In this document: one piece after another, positions 47,048 to 57,542 of the stretch | How positions within the stretch are numbered: position 1 is the stretch's first letter | Layout: every line of letters starts with the position of its first letter | From: Actinomycetales bacterium UBA1383 | GTDB lineage: Bacteria; Actinomycetota; Actinomycetes; Actinomycetales; Actinomycetaceae | Assembly: GCA_002305415.1 (NCBI GenBank) | Contig: DBQX01000046.1 | Span: 31,178 to 95,177, forward strand | DNA: 64,000 nt | Direction: 5' to 3' | Notes under the pieces: model-generated | The model's input: only the letters and a program-made list of their open reading frames with translations | Database searches by the model: none | What the model was told of the DNA's origin: nothing | Position numbers and translations under genes: made by a program

Positions 47048-48127
47048 TCAGAGGTCGATCGCGTAGAGCACAGTCCGGTGCGTGGGCTCGAATCCCAGTT
47101 GCACGTACAGGTGCTGCGCGCCGGCGGGGTCGTCGAGGTCGACGTCGATGCCGGCGAAGTCCATGCCGGACTCGCGGAACGCCCGCATGCTGTGGCAGAG
47201 CAGCGCCCGGGCGACGCCACGCCGTCGCCACGGGGCAAGGACGCCGAGGGCCTCGATGTAGCCCTCCCGCCACCCGAGCGCCTGCCAGTCCTCCTCCCAC
47301 CGGGAGGAGAGGATGTAACCGGCCACCCGCGCCCGGTCGGTGGAGCGATCCAGCGCGACGAAGGACCACTCGCGTACGACGTCGGCCATCAGCCGCTCCC
47401 ACTGGAGGGGGGTCAGCGCCCCGGATTCACCGTGGTCCGCGAAGGCCTGGTTGTGGGCGCGCCGGACCGCGTCGCTGAGCGTCTCGCTCCACGGCACGAC
47501 GGCGAGGTACGGACCCAGCGGGATGTCGGGGATCTCCTCGGACAGGTCACGCCGCATCTGCGTGAACCACCGCCGTGCCGTGAAGCCGTTCCGTTCGAGG
47601 AGGTCGATCATCCCCGTCACCGTCTCCTCGGCGAAGTGGGCGATCTGGGCGGGACCCTCGAGTCCGGACTTCGCGAGGAGGTGGCGTGCGATGTCCAGCT
47701 GCCAGGCGACGATGCTCGTCCCGATGTTCCGGTCGCGCCAGGAGGGGTGGACGGCGCCCGAGCAGGTCGCGCGGACCACCGACTGTTCCGTCACCTGGAC
47801 CCGGACGTAGCCGTACGCGACGAGCTCACCGGCGTCGTCGAAGGCCCCGTACGCGCTGTGCGGCACGTCAGGCTCGAAGAGGTCCACCAGCTCGGACTCG
47901 GTGGTCCGGAACGGCGTGCGATCGTGGTCCTCGACGACGCGCTGCAGCCGCGCCATCGCGCCCACATCGGCCTCGTGCAGCGCACGCCAGCGCGCCTGCC
48001 CGACCGGAATCCGGATGTGGGCTGGAGGCTCGGCCCGGACCGCGAGCGGCAGGTCTGCAGGAACCCGTGGGTACTGGTTCCGCTGGCGATCGTCACCGCC
48101 GCGCTTCGGCAGGTCGAGGAAGCTCAT
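47048..48127 (-). CDS. Double GNAT-domain acetyltransferase
   Basis: A 359-residue protein with two GNAT folds. The second half has the clearest acetyl-CoA motif, GVLAPWRRRGVARALLCHSM (about 300), and ends LYVQLGFEPTHRTVLY. The first half has GAVHPSWRDRNIGTSIVAW. The layout resembles mycothiol synthase MshD, but MshD-specific residues cannot be judged; other small-molecule substrates are possible. The ATG overlaps the upstream GNAT gene stop (ATGA), so the two acetyltransferases are made together. Confidence 0.8.
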   Translation of the reverse strand: MSFLDLPKRGGDDRQRNQYPRVPADLPLAVRAEPPAHIRIPVGQARWRALHEADVGAMARLQRVVEDHDRTPFRTTESELVDLFEPDVPHSAYGAFDDAGELVAYGYVRVQVTEQSVVRATCSGAVHPSWRDRNIGTSIVAWQLDIARHLLAKSGLEGPAQIAHFAEETVTGMIDLLERNGFTARRWFTQMRRDLSEEIPDIPLGPYLAVVPWSETLSDAVRRAHNQAFADHGESGALTPLQWERLMADVVREWSFVALDRSTDRARVAGYILSSRWEEDWQALGWREGYIEALGVLAPWRRRGVARALLCHSMRAFRESGMDFAGIDVDLDDPAGAQHLYVQLGFEPTHRTVLYAIDL

Positions 48128-49080
48128 GGTTGCTCGATGGTGTAGAGCAGGTCGACGGCCACCGGGGCGAAGCCCGCAGCCGCCAGGGCATCACGCCACG
48201 GCATCGAGGCAGGGGCGACGCTCGCCAGCGCACGGACTCCCTCGCGGGCCGCCACCCCGAGCAGTTCCCCGACGAGGCGTGCTGCCACCTCCACCGGTGT
48301 GCCGGGCTCGAGGAGCAGCGTGTGGAGGTGGACGATCGGTTCGTTCCCGGCCGTCATGCCCCGCCGCCCGAGCACCGCGGCCGTCAGCCGGCCGTCCATC
48401 TCCGCGCCGAATGACTGGAGGTCGGAGGTCTCGAGGAGCTCGCCGACCGTGAGCGCGTTCGCGATGAAGCCGAGGGGCTCGTGCCCGGCGCGGGCGGCGA
48501 GACCCTCGACGGCCGCGCGGTCATCGTGAGCGAGCGGCCGGATGCCGAGGGTGTGTCCGGCGGGGCCGTCCACGGGCACGCCGCTACCGAGGATCTCGAC
48601 ACGGGCGTGGCAGCTGAAACCCGCTGCGGTGTACAGCCGGCGCCGGTCGATGAGCTGCGACGGGATCGGGGCGCCGATGACCGCGGGTCCGCTCGCGGCG
48701 CCGAGGAACGCCAGGCTCCAGCGATCCTGCCACGCGAGGACCGCCCGGCCGATCCCGCGGCCCCGCCAGGTCGGGTCGATGGACGCCCGCAGGGCGACGG
48801 CGTCCCGTCGGTCCGCGGCGCGCACGCTCGCGCACGCGCGCACCTCCCCGCGCGCATCGAGGCCGACCATTGCCACCTGCGTCGACGTACGGGGCTGGAA
48901 CACCCGGGTGAGCACCGCTGCCGGCGTTCGGACGAGGGCGGAGTCCGAGTCCTCGCAGCGCCGCACGAGGCGTTCCAGCGACTCCATCCCGTCGACGTCC
49001 ACCGGCTGCCAGGTGAGTCCCAGATGAGAACCGGGCAGGCCCCCGAGCGCGTCGATGGGTGGCGCGTCGGAAGCTTTCAC
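48124..49080 (-). CDS. GNAT-family acetyltransferase
   Basis: A 318-residue protein, weaker but similar in layout to its downstream neighbour: SIDPTWRGRGIGRAVLAWQDR (about 115) is the acetyl-CoA loop of the first domain; the second half resembles GNAT without a clear loop. The two genes look like a duplicated pair. Substrate is unknown. The GTG start at 49080 has both GGAGGT and a TAAGAT 7 nt away, so the mode of initiation is unclear. Confidence 0.75.
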   Translation of the reverse strand: MKASDAPPIDALGGLPGSHLGLTWQPVDVDGMESLERLVRRCEDSDSALVRTPAAVLTRVFQPRTSTQVAMVGLDARGEVRACASVRAADRRDAVALRASIDPTWRGRGIGRAVLAWQDRWSLAFLGAASGPAVIGAPIPSQLIDRRRLYTAAGFSCHARVEILGSGVPVDGPAGHTLGIRPLAHDDRAAVEGLAARAGHEPLGFIANALTVGELLETSDLQSFGAEMDGRLTAAVLGRRGMTAGNEPIVHLHTLLLEPGTPVEVAARLVGELLGVAAREGVRALASVAPASMPWRDALAAAGFAPVAVDLLYTIEQP

Positions 49081-49087
49081 ACCTCCG

Positions 49088-49093
49088 ATCTTA
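49088..49093 (-). promoter_or_regulatory. -10 box for the GNAT pair
   Basis: TAAGAT with a 7-nt gap to the GTG at 49080. A GGAGGT lies in the gap directly before the start, too close to work well as a ribosome site. Confidence 0.45.
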
Positions 49094-49104
49094 GGGGCTC
49101 GGGC

Positions 49105-51213
49105 TCAGGCGTCGATGCTCTCGCGGTCCACCCGGTGCGCTCCGGCGATGATGAAGTCCTTGCGCGGGGCGACGTCGTTCCCCATCAGCAGCTCGAACAC
49201 CGACTCGGCCCGGTGCACCGCTGCCTCGTCCGCCGTCGTGATGCGGCGGAGCGTCCGGCGCGCCGGGTCCATCGTCGTCTCGGCAAGCTGGTGGGCGTCC
49301 ATCTCGCCGAGACCCTTGTAACGCTGGATCGGGTCCTTGTGGCGCCGCCCCTGTCTCTGCAGCTGGGTGAGGACCCTGCCCAGCTCGTCCTCGCTGTAGG
49401 TGTAGATCACCTCGCCGGCCCGCCTCCCGACAGCCGCCACCTCGACCCGGTGCAGCGGCGGGACCGCGGCGAACACCCGGCCGGCCTCGACAAGCGGACG
49501 CATGTAGCGGAAGAAGAAGGTCAGGAGCAGGGTCCTGATGTGCGCGCCGTCGACGTCGGCGTCCGTCATCAGCACGATCTTGCCGTAACGGGCCTGGCTC
49601 AGGTCGAAGGTGCGTCCAGCACCCGCCCCGATGACCTGGATGATGGAGGCGCACTCCTGGTTCTTCAGCATGTCGGTCGGGGAGGTCTTCTGGACGTTCA
49701 GGATCTTCCCCCGGATCGGGAGCAACGCCTGGAACTCCGAGTTCCGCGCGTCCTTCGCCGTCCCCAGCGCACTCTGCCCCTCCACGATGAACAGCTCCGA
49801 GCGCTCGACGTCGTCACTGCGGCAGTCAGCGAGCTTCGCGGGCAGGGACGACGTCTCGAGTGCGGTCTTGCGCCGGGCGATCTCCTTGTGCATCCGTGCC
49901 GAGACACGGGCGCGCATCTCCCCGACGATCTTCTCGAGCAGCAACCCGGCCTGCTCCCTGTCCGCCCGCCGGGTCGAGCTGAGGAACGCCTCCAGCTCCT
50001 TCTCCACCACGCGCGCGACCACGCCCCGCACCGGCGCGGTTCCGAGCACCTCCTTCGTCTGGCCCTCGAACTGCGGCTCGGGGAACCGCACCGTGATCAC
50101 TGCCGTGAGGCCGGCCATCACGTCGTCCTTCTCGATCCGCGCGTCCCGGGCCGTGACCTTGAGCCGCCGGCTGTTGGCTTCGACGGCGGCCCGGAGTGTC
50201 TTCAGGAGCGCCTGCTCGAACCCGGCGATGTGGGTTCCGCCCTTGGGCGTGGCGATGATGTTGACGAAGGAGCGCACGGTGGTGTCGTAGCCCCGGCCCC
50301 ACCGCACGGCGATGTCCACCACACAGTCCCGCTGCACCTCGCGGGGCCGGAGGTGGCCCTTCTCGTCGAGCTGCTGAACCGTCTCGGTGAACGTGCCGGT
50401 CCCGGTGAGGCGGAGCACCGCGGTCACTGGCGGGTCGGGCGCGAGGAACCCGGTGAAGTCCACGACGCCGCCGTCGTGACGGAACTCCTCCACGCGGGGA
50501 GCCCCCCCGGTCCGCCGGTCCTCGATCCGCAGCGTGAGGCCGGGCACCAGGAAGGACGTCTGGCGGGCGCGCTCGACCAGTTCGTCGTAACTGAAGTCGG
50601 CCGTCACCGGGAAGATCTGGCGATCCGCCCAGTACCGGACCCGTGAGCCCGTCCGCGCCCGCGGGACGCGTCCGACGACGGTGGGTTGCGACGCCGTCGT
50701 GAACGGAGTGAAGGGCGAGGCCGGCGAGACGCCGGCCGAGTCGTCGAACGTGCCGGGCTCACCGCGGTGGAAGGTCATCCGGTGGGTCTTCCCGCCGCGG
50801 TCGACCTCCACGTCCAGCCGTTCGGACAGCGCGTTCACGACAGAGGCGCCCACGCCGTGGAGACCACCGGAGGCCGCGTAGGAGCCGCCACCGAACTTCC
50901 CCCCCGCGTGGAGCTTCGTGAAGACGACCTCGACGCCCGACAGGCCCACCGATTCCACGGTGTCGACGGGGATGCCGCGGCCATCGTCCCGTACCTCGAC
51001 CGACGAGTCCGGGTGAAGGACGACCTCGATCAGCCGGGCGTGACCCTCGAGCGCCTCGTCGACGGCGTTGTCGATGATCTCCCACACGCAGTGCATGAGT
51101 CCGCGGGAGTCGGTGGACCCGATGTACATGCCGGGGCGCTTGCGGACCGCCTCCAGCCCCTCGAGGACGGAGAGGTGGCGGGCGGTGTAGTCCGTGGGAC
51201 TGGTGGCTGGCAC
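49105..51213 (-). CDS. parE: DNA topoisomerase IV-like subunit B (ParE/second GyrB)
   Basis: A 702-residue ATPase subunit. GHKL ATP site: EIIDNAVDEAL, VRDDGRGIPVDT and GGLHGVGASVVNALS; then the transducer and the TOPRIM domain with FIVEGQSALGTAKDAR and LMTDADVDGAHI. It pairs with ParC to unlink chromosomes. TOPRIM normally reads EGDSA; here Asp is Gln. GTG at 51213 is chosen because TAGGAT ends 7 nt before it, as at other leaderless starts here; the ATG at 51222 overlaps that box and a TTG at 51237 is unlikely. Confidence 0.9.
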   Translation of the reverse strand: MPATSPTDYTARHLSVLEGLEAVRKRPGMYIGSTDSRGLMHCVWEIIDNAVDEALEGHARLIEVVLHPDSSVEVRDDGRGIPVDTVESVGLSGVEVVFTKLHAGGKFGGGSYAASGGLHGVGASVVNALSERLDVEVDRGGKTHRMTFHRGEPGTFDDSAGVSPASPFTPFTTASQPTVVGRVPRARTGSRVRYWADRQIFPVTADFSYDELVERARQTSFLVPGLTLRIEDRRTGGAPRVEEFRHDGGVVDFTGFLAPDPPVTAVLRLTGTGTFTETVQQLDEKGHLRPREVQRDCVVDIAVRWGRGYDTTVRSFVNIIATPKGGTHIAGFEQALLKTLRAAVEANSRRLKVTARDARIEKDDVMAGLTAVITVRFPEPQFEGQTKEVLGTAPVRGVVARVVEKELEAFLSSTRRADREQAGLLLEKIVGEMRARVSARMHKEIARRKTALETSSLPAKLADCRSDDVERSELFIVEGQSALGTAKDARNSEFQALLPIRGKILNVQKTSPTDMLKNQECASIIQVIGAGAGRTFDLSQARYGKIVLMTDADVDGAHIRTLLLTFFFRYMRPLVEAGRVFAAVPPLHRVEVAAVGRRAGEVIYTYSEDELGRVLTQLQRQGRRHKDPIQRYKGLGEMDAHQLAETTMDPARRTLRRITTADEAAVHRAESVFELLMGNDVAPRKDFIIAGAHRVDRESIDA

Positions 51214-51220
51214 GTCCCTC

Positions 51221-51226
51221 ATCCTA
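51221..51226 (-). promoter_or_regulatory. -10 box for leaderless parE transcript
   Basis: TAGGAT with a 7-nt gap to the GTG at 51213. The ATG at 51222 lies inside this box, which argues against that start. Confidence 0.5.
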
Positions 51227-51330
51227 CGGTCCGGCAATGACAGGATCGCCGGAGGCCCTCGCCTACGCCGGCAGCGAACGAGGCGCCCCAGGGGGAAGAG
51301 ACTGTCGGTGCCCCGTGGTTACATGCTGGT

Positions 51331-51546
51331 GTGACGACATCACTCGAGATCCCGCGACTCACCGCCCAGGACCGGTGTGATGCCTGTGGCGCGCAGGCGT
51401 ACGTCCGTGTCGAGCTGGCCACCGGCCAACTCCTCTTCTGCGCCCACCACGCCCGCCGGCACGCGGACGCCCTCGCCCGCGTCGCCGTCGCCATCCACGA
51501 CGAGACGGATCGCCTCGAGGAGGACGTGCGCACGCCGGAGGCGTGA
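51331..51546 (+). CDS. DUF7455 small zinc-binding protein
   Basis: A 71-residue protein starting GTG. A C-D-A-C pair near residue 16 and the FCAHHARRH segment near 37 form a likely zinc knuckle, then a helical tail. It is a conserved actinobacterial protein always near sigA (hrdB) and the topoisomerase genes; function unknown. It converges on sigA with 38 bp between stops. Confidence 0.83.
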   Translation: MTTSLEIPRLTAQDRCDACGAQAYVRVELATGQLLFCAHHARRHADALARVAVAIHDETDRLEEDVRTPEA

Positions 51547-51584
51547 CGCAGCGGCGTCCCGGTCAGGCAGTCCAGAGCGTCCGG

Positions 51585-53093
51585 TCAGTCCAGGTAGTCC
51601 CGCAGCACCTGCGAGCGGGACGGGTGACGGAGCTTGGACATTGTCTTCGACTCGATCTGGCGGATCCGTTCGCGGGTGACACCGTAGACCTTGCCGATCT
51701 CGTCGAGCGTCTTCGGCTGCCCGTCCGTGAGGCCGAACCGCATCGACACGACACCCGCCTCCCGTTCGGACAGGGTGTCGAGCACCTGGTGCAGCTGCTC
51801 CTGGAGCAACGTGAAGCTGACCGCGTCCGCGGGGACGATCGCCTCGGAGTCCTCGATGAGGTCGCCGAACTCGCTGTCCCCGTCCTCACCGAGCGGCGTG
51901 TGCAGTGAGATGGGCTCGCGCCCGTACTTCTGTACCTCGACGACCTTCTCCGGCGTCATGTCGAGCTCCCGGGCGAGTTCCTCGGGGGTGGGCTCGCGAC
52001 CGAGGTCCTGCAGCATCTGCCGCTGCACCCGGGCCAGCTTGTTGATGACCTCGACCATGTGCACGGGGATGCGGATAGTCCGCGCCTGGTCCGCCATGGC
52101 GCGGGTGATCGCCTGCCGGATCCACCAGGTCGCGTAGGTGGAGAACTTGTAGCCCTTCGTGTAGTCGAACTTCTCCACCGCCCGGATCAGGCCCAGGTTG
52201 CCCTCCTGGATGAGGTCGAGGAAGAGCATCCCCCGCCCGGTGTACCGCTTCGCCAGCGACACGACGAGACGCAGGTTGGCCTCGAGCAGGTGGTCCTTCG
52301 CGTTCCGGCCGTCCTGGGCGATCCACTGCAGCTCGCGCTTCAGCTTCTTGTCCATCGTCTCGCCCTCACGGGCGAGCTTCTCCTCCGCGAAGAGTCCCGC
52401 CTCGATCCGCTTCGCGAGGTCCACCTCCTGCTCGGCGTTGAGCAGCGCCACCTTCCCGATCTGCTTCAGGTAGTCCTTCACCGGATCGGCGGTCGCACCA
52501 GCGGTGACGACCTGCTGGACCGGGGCGTCGTCGTCGTCCGAGTCGGACACCACGAATCCCGTATCGGCGCCTGCCTCCGAGTCCTCCCTCGCCGCGGCGC
52601 GCGACGAGCGCCGGGCCGAGCGGCGCCGCGCGGAGGCTACCGCCTCCTCGTCGATGACCTCCTCGGCCTCCTCGTGCTCCTCTGCTTCCTCGTCCTCTTC
52701 GGCTTCCGGGGAGACGTCCTCGTCCTCGTGGTCGTCGGGAGTGGCGACGTCCTCCCCCTCTAGGCTCTCGTCGACCACCAGGTCCTCCACGTCGACACCC
52801 TCGACCTCGAGGTCGGCGACGTCTTCCGGCTCCGCGTCGCTCTCAGTCTCGAACTCGTCGTCGGGGTTCGCCCCGACAGCCGGCTTGATGGACGAGTCGT
52901 CCCGCGGACCCGCGGGAGCGGCAGCGGAACGCGAGCGTTGCGGCGCGGTCCGGGAGCGCGACGGCTTCCTCTTCGTGCCCTCCTGCGCCGTGTCAGCGAC
53001 GGGCGACGCCTCCGCGTTCTTCTCCTCGGAAACCGCAGGGCGAGCAGGCTGCGTGCGGCGCGAGGAACTCTTGGCGGCGGGGGTTGAAGACAC
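51585..53093 (-). CDS. sigA: Principal RNA polymerase sigma factor (SigA/HrdB/RpoD)
   Basis: A 502-residue group 1 sigma factor. A long Lys/Arg then Asp/Glu-rich N-terminus (about 1-190) precedes region 1.2 ([20 protein letters not shown]). Then come region 2 ([32 protein letters not shown], the [22 protein letters not shown]-melting helix), region 3, and region 4 ending in [20 protein letters not shown]. It directs housekeeping transcription. The GTG at 53093 has an AAGGG site; the extra open frame above is not used. See the promoter and palindrome upstream. Confidence 0.97.
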   Translation of the reverse strand: MSSTPAAKSSSRRTQPARPAVSEEKNAEASPVADTAQEGTKRKPSRSRTAPQRSRSAAAPAGPRDDSSIKPAVGANPDDEFETESDAEPEDVADLEVEGVDVEDLVVDESLEGEDVATPDDHEDEDVSPEAEEDEEAEEHEEAEEVIDEEAVASARRRSARRSSRAAAREDSEAGADTGFVVSDSDDDDAPVQQVVTAGATADPVKDYLKQIGKVALLNAEQEVDLAKRIEAGLFAEEKLAREGETMDKKLKRELQWIAQDGRNAKDHLLEANLRLVVSLAKRYTGRGMLFLDLIQEGNLGLIRAVEKFDYTKGYKFSTYATWWIRQAITRAMADQARTIRIPVHMVEVINKLARVQRQMLQDLGREPTPEELARELDMTPEKVVEVQKYGREPISLHTPLGEDGDSEFGDLIEDSEAIVPADAVSFTLLQEQLHQVLDTLSEREAGVVSMRFGLTDGQPKTLDEIGKVYGVTRERIRQIESKTMSKLRHPSRSQVLRDYLD

Positions 53094-53150
53094 GGAGCAC
53101 CCTTCGGATTCGGTCTGGAGCGGGCCACGGCTCAGCGCCGACGCCCACAC

Positions 53151-53156
53151 ATTATA
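53151..53156 (-). promoter_or_regulatory. Perfect -10 box of the sigA promoter
   Basis: TATAAT on the minus strand, 57 bases before the sigA GTG. No TTGACA-like -35 box lies at the right spacing; the palindrome at 53167-53182 occupies that place. Confidence 0.6.
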
Positions 53157-53166
53157 AGCGGGCCAC

Positions 53167-53182
53167 GCACGTCGGGACGTGC
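53167..53182. promoter_or_regulatory. Perfect palindrome at the sigA -35 region
   Basis: GCACGTC and GACGTGC flank a GG centre (8-bp arms if extended by one pair). It spans roughly -23 to -38 from the predicted sigA start point and lies 36 bp past the gcvP stop. It could be an operator or a terminator stem; it lacks a following T-run. Confidence 0.5.
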
Positions 53183-53217
53183 GCGCGTCCTAGGTACAAC
53201 GGCCGGCTCAGGCCTTC

Positions 53218-56061
53218 CTATTCCCGGGGACCGTCATCGAACGCGGAGAGCGGTGGGCACGCGCACACCACGTTCCGGTCTCCCCAGGCGCCGTCAATCC
53301 GGCGAACGGGCGGCCAGTACTTGCCCTCCACACCTCCCGGGAACACCGCACGCATGCGGGAGTACGGGTGGTCCCAGTCGCCCGCGATGCACTGCGCCGT
53401 GTGCGGCGCTCCCACGAGGGGGTTGTCACCAGCGGGCCACACACCCTCCGCCACCGCGCGTGCCTCCGCGGCGATCGCCGTCACGGCGTCACAGAAGCGG
53501 TCGAGCTCACGGAGGTCCTCGGACTCGGTGGGTTCAACCATGAGAGTCCCCGCGACCGGGAAGGACATCGTGGGGGCGTGGAAGCCGTAGTCGATGAGCC
53601 GCTTCGCGACGTCGTCGACCGTGATGCCCGTCTCGGCCTTGAGTTCCCGGAGGTCGACGATGCACTCGTGGGCCACCAGCCCTCCGGGACCGCGGTAGAG
53701 GATCGGGAAGGAGTGCGAGACCCGCTCGGCCACGTAGTTGGCGGCGAGCACCGCGGCACCGGTCGCCTGGCGGAGACCGGTGGCTCCCAGCATCCGGATG
53801 TACGCCCAGGAGATCGGCAGGATCGACGCCGAGCCGTGGGGCGCCGCGCTCACCGCGCCGTCCTCACGCCCGCCGAACGGGTCGAGGGCGTGGCCGGGCA
53901 GGTAGGGGGCCAGGTGGGCGCGCGCCACGACCGGACCCACACCCGGTCCGCCCCCACCATGCGGGATGGCGAACGTCTTGTGGAGGTTGAGGTGCGACAC
54001 GTCGCCGCCGAAGGCCCCTGGTCGCGCCACTCCGACGAGCGCGTTCAGGTTGGCACCGTCGATGTACACCTGGCCGCCCGCCGCATGCACGAGGTCACAG
54101 ACCTCGACGACCGACTCCTCGTACACGCCATGCGTCGAGGGGTAGGTCACCATGATCGCGGCGAGGGAGTCCCGGTGGATCTCGACGAGGCGACGGAGAT
54201 CGGCCATGTCGATGTTGCCGGCGGTGTCACAGGCAACGACGACGACCCGGAGGCCGGCCAGCACCGCCGACGCGGCGTTCGTCCCGTGCGCCGAGGAGGG
54301 GATCAGGCACACGGTCCGATCGTCCCCACCCTGGGCGCGGTGGTACGCGCGGATCGCGAGCAGGCCGGCGAGCTCGCCCTGCGAACCGGCGTTGGGCTGC
54401 AGGCTCGCGGCGTCGTAACCGGTGACCGCCAGAAGCCAGCCCGTGAGTTGCTCGATGAGTTCCCGGTACCCCTGGACGTCCTCTGCCGGCGCGAACGGGT
54501 GGATGCGCGCGAACCCGGCCCAGGTGATGGGGGCCATCGAGGCCGCGGAATTCAGCTTCATCGTGCACGACCCCAGGGGGATCATGCCGCGGTCGAGGGC
54601 GTAGTCCTTCTCGGCGAGACGGTGGAGATAACGCATCATCGCGGTCTCCGAGCGGTGGCTGTTAAACACCGGATGCGTGAGGAACTCGCCGCTCCGAACC
54701 ATGCCCCCGGGGATGCCGACGTCGGTTCCCGCCTCGCCCGGCGAGCCGACGGCGTGTTCCCGCAGCGCCTCGACCACCGCGGCGATGTCGCGCTCCGTGG
54801 TGACCTCGTCCACGCTCAGGCGCAGCGTGGTCGCGTCCTGCCTCCACGCCGTCACGTTCCTCTCGAGGAGGTCGCGAGCGGCGCTCCCGGCGTCGTCGAC
54901 GTGAACGGTGAGGGTGTCGAAGTAGGTGGCGTTGGCCACCGGGACCCCGGACTCCTCCAGCTGGCGGCGCAGCTGCGCTGTCGTGGCGTTGATGCGCCGC
55001 GCGATCGCGCGGAGACCGTCCGGTCCGTGCCACACCGCGTACATCGAGGCGATCACCGCGAGGAGCACCTGGGCGGTGCAGATGTTCGACGTCGCCTTCT
55101 CCCGGCGGATGTGCTGTTCACGCGTCTGGAGGGTGAGGCGGTAGGCGGGAGTGCCATCGGCATCACGCGAGACACCGACGAGCCGTCCCGGCATCTGGCG
55201 GAGCAGGCCCTCCGTGACCGCGAGATATCCGGCGTGGGGCCCGCCGAAGCCGAGCGGGACACCGAACCGCTGGGTCGTGCCCGCGGCAATGTCCGCCCCC
55301 AGTTCGCCGGGTGGCGCGATGAGCGTAGCCGCCAGCAGATCGGCGACGATGGTCACGAGCGCCCCGGCACCATGGGCGGCGGCCACCAGTGCAGTGACCT
55401 GCTCGCGCTCGAGCACGCGTCCGGAGGCTCCCGGGATCTGGAGCGCGACACCGAAGGCCCCCGTGAGGTCAGGCATCCCGGCCGCGGCGTCGAAACGGAC
55501 GAGCTCGATCCCGACGGCTGCCGCACGAGTCGCGAGCACTCCGTGCGTCTGGGCGAAGAGGTCCTCGTCCACGAGGTACAGATTCCCCTTCGACCTCGTC
55601 GCACGGCGCGAGAGCAGCATCGCCTCCGCGACCGCGGTGGCCTCGTCAAGCATCGACGCGCCGGCAATCGGGAGGCCCGTCAGGTCCGAGACCATGGTCT
55701 GGAAGTTCAGCAGTGCTTCCAGGCGGCCCTGGGAGATCTCAGGCTGGTACGGCGTGTAGGCGGTGTACCAGGAGGGATTCTCGAGGAGGTTCCTGCGCAG
55801 CACCTCGGGCAGCACCGTGTCGTAGTACCCCTGGCCGATCATCGAGACGCGCACCACGTTGCGCGCCGCGATGCGGCGAAGCTCCTCGAGAGCCTCGGAC
55901 TCCGAAGCCGGGTCGGGCAGGCCGGCTGGCGCCTCGTTCTCGTGGATCGCGGGCGGAACCGCCCGCCGGAGCAGTTCCTCGACGTCGGACACCCCGAGCG
56001 CGGCGAGCATCGCCGCGGTGTCCGCCGCACGAGGTCCGATGTGGCGGTCGGCGAAGGTCAC
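53218..56061 (-). CDS. gcvP: Glycine dehydrogenase (decarboxylating), P protein of the glycine cleavage system
   Basis: A 947-residue PLP enzyme of the single-chain type. The PLP lysine is Lys695 in [16 protein letters not shown]; the N-terminal half has [20 protein letters not shown] and the C-terminal half [21 protein letters not shown]. It decarboxylates glycine and loads the aminomethyl group on GcvH lipoate. The GTG start overlaps the gcvH stop (GTGA). With gcvT first, the order is gcvT-gcvH-gcvP on one mRNA. Confidence 0.97.
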   Translation of the reverse strand: MTFADRHIGPRAADTAAMLAALGVSDVEELLRRAVPPAIHENEAPAGLPDPASESEALEELRRIAARNVVRVSMIGQGYYDTVLPEVLRRNLLENPSWYTAYTPYQPEISQGRLEALLNFQTMVSDLTGLPIAGASMLDEATAVAEAMLLSRRATRSKGNLYLVDEDLFAQTHGVLATRAAAVGIELVRFDAAAGMPDLTGAFGVALQIPGASGRVLEREQVTALVAAAHGAGALVTIVADLLAATLIAPPGELGADIAAGTTQRFGVPLGFGGPHAGYLAVTEGLLRQMPGRLVGVSRDADGTPAYRLTLQTREQHIRREKATSNICTAQVLLAVIASMYAVWHGPDGLRAIARRINATTAQLRRQLEESGVPVANATYFDTLTVHVDDAGSAARDLLERNVTAWRQDATTLRLSVDEVTTERDIAAVVEALREHAVGSPGEAGTDVGIPGGMVRSGEFLTHPVFNSHRSETAMMRYLHRLAEKDYALDRGMIPLGSCTMKLNSAASMAPITWAGFARIHPFAPAEDVQGYRELIEQLTGWLLAVTGYDAASLQPNAGSQGELAGLLAIRAYHRAQGGDDRTVCLIPSSAHGTNAASAVLAGLRVVVVACDTAGNIDMADLRRLVEIHRDSLAAIMVTYPSTHGVYEESVVEVCDLVHAAGGQVYIDGANLNALVGVARPGAFGGDVSHLNLHKTFAIPHGGGGPGVGPVVARAHLAPYLPGHALDPFGGREDGAVSAAPHGSASILPISWAYIRMLGATGLRQATGAAVLAANYVAERVSHSFPILYRGPGGLVAHECIVDLRELKAETGITVDDVAKRLIDYGFHAPTMSFPVAGTLMVEPTESEDLRELDRFCDAVTAIAAEARAVAEGVWPAGDNPLVGAPHTAQCIAGDWDHPYSRMRAVFPGGVEGKYWPPVRRIDGAWGDRNVVCACPPLSAFDDGPRE

Positions 56062-56435
56062 GCGTCGAGACCCTCCACGAACTCGCGGTACTCGTCGGCC
56101 GTGATGAGTTCGGAGTCGTCATCGAAGATCACCTCGTAGAGCCATGCGCTCCACGGGTCGGCGCTGACCGACTCGGGAGCCTCGACGACGTCCGCGTTGA
56201 CAGCCGTCACCTGGCCCGACACGGGGGCGACCAGGTCCGAGACCGACTTGGTGGACTCGATCTCCCCACACGGCTCGCCCGCCGTGATCTGGGATCCGAC
56301 ATCCGGCAGGTCGACGTACACGACGTCACCCAGGGAGTCGGCGGCATAGGCCGTGACGCCGACTCGCCCGGTCGCGCCGTCGGTGAGCAACCACTCGTGG
56401 TCGCGGGTGTACTTGCGGTCGGTCGGGATCGACAC
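56058..56435 (-). CDS. gcvH: Glycine cleavage system H protein
   Basis: A 125-residue lipoyl carrier. The lipoyl-attachment lysine is Lys63 in [15 protein letters not shown]. It shuttles the aminomethyl arm between GcvP and GcvT. The ATG is 18 bp downstream of gcvT, with GGAGGA before it. Confidence 0.97.
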   Translation of the reverse strand: MSIPTDRKYTRDHEWLLTDGATGRVGVTAYAADSLGDVVYVDLPDVGSQITAGEPCGEIESTKSVSDLVAPVSGQVTAVNADVVEAPESVSADPWSAWLYEVIFDDDSELITADEYREFVEGLDA

Positions 56436-56453
56436 TTCTCCTCCTCGTGTTCC

Positions 56454-57542
56454 TCAGGCTGGCCTGCGGTAGAACGGCAACGGTGTGACGGACATGGCCT
56501 GGGGACGGCCGCGGACATCGACGTCCAGGACGGCGCCGGCCTCCGCGTGTGCGGCTGCGACGAGGGCGAGCGCGATAGGCACGCCGAGCGTGGGTGACAA
56601 AGCCCCGGAGGTCACGACGCCAATCTCCTCGCCATCCCGCAGGACCGGCGATCCAGCCCTGGCGGCGCGCCGACCCTCCCCCACGAGCCCGACGAGGCTG
56701 CGCAGCGGCGGGGTGGCGGCCATCCGCGCGAGGGCAGGCCGGCCAATGAACTCGTGGTCGAGGTTGACCACCCTCCCGAGGCCGGCCTCCCACGGGCTCA
56801 CATCCTCCGTGAGCTCGTGGCCGTACAGGGGCATCCCGGCCTCGAGGCGCAGGGTGTCACGCGCCGCGAGCCCACAGGGCAGCGGCGAGGCGGGGCCCGC
56901 GGACGCCAGGGCCTCCCACACTTCCTCCGCGCTGGAGGCGGGGACGATGATCTCGAAACCGTCCTCACCCGTGTATCCCGTCCGGGCCACGAGCGCGGGG
57001 ACCCCGGCCACGCTGGCCGGTGTGATCGCGTAGTACCGCAGCGAGCCAAGGTCCGCGTCGCACAAGCCGGCGAGCACGTCCGCAGCCTTCGGACCCTGCA
57101 ACGCCACCATTGCGCGGCTGACGGTGTGGTCGACCACCTGGGCCTGGGAACCCGCCGAGCGCTCGGTGAGTGCACCCGCCACCCGCTCCCTGTTGGCCGC
57201 GTTCGCGATGACGAGGTACTCCTCAGGCGCGAGCCGATACACGATGAGGTCGTCGAGCACGCGTCCCTCGTCGTCGGTGATCAGCGAGTACTTCGCCTTT
57301 CCGACCCGCAGTGCGCTCGACACCACCACCAGCGACCGGTCGAGGACGACGGGGCTGTCCGGCCCGCTCACCTCGAGCTGCGCCATGTGGGACAGGTCGA
57401 AGATGCCGACCGCCGTGCGAACCGCGTGGTGTTCGGCGATGTCCGAGGTGAACCGGACAGGCATCTGCCAACCGGCGAAAGGAACGAGGGTGGCACCCAG
57501 CCGCTCATGGATCCGCGCCAGCGGGGTACTGTGAAGGTTCAC
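56454..57542 (-). CDS. gcvT: Glycine cleavage system T protein (aminomethyltransferase)
   Basis: A 362-residue folate-binding enzyme that passes the methylene group to tetrahydrofolate and frees ammonia. Motifs: FAGWQMPVRF, the catalytic aspartate in VLDDLIVYR (about 97), RTGYTGEDGFEI and the C-terminal barrel. It starts with GTG and a GGGAG site. The leader after the DUF4192 stop is only about 50 bp, too short for a tandem glycine riboswitch. Confidence 0.95.
   Translation of the reverse strand: MNLHSTPLARIHERLGATLVPFAGWQMPVRFTSDIAEHHAVRTAVGIFDLSHMAQLEVSGPDSPVVLDRSLVVVSSALRVGKAKYSLITDDEGRVLDDLIVYRLAPEEYLVIANAANRERVAGALTERSAGSQAQVVDHTVSRAMVALQGPKAADVLAGLCDADLGSLRYYAITPASVAGVPALVARTGYTGEDGFEIIVPASSAEEVWEALASAGPASPLPCGLAARDTLRLEAGMPLYGHELTEDVSPWEAGLGRVVNLDHEFIGRPALARMAATPPLRSLVGLVGEGRRAARAGSPVLRDGEEIGVVTSGALSPTLGVPIALALVAAAHAEAGAVLDVDVRGRPQAMSVTPLPFYRRPA

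Noticed and set aside
53368..56139. 923-codon plus-strand open frame opposite gcvP
   Set aside because: Antisense shadow of a well-conserved gene; no start signal or recognisable motif.
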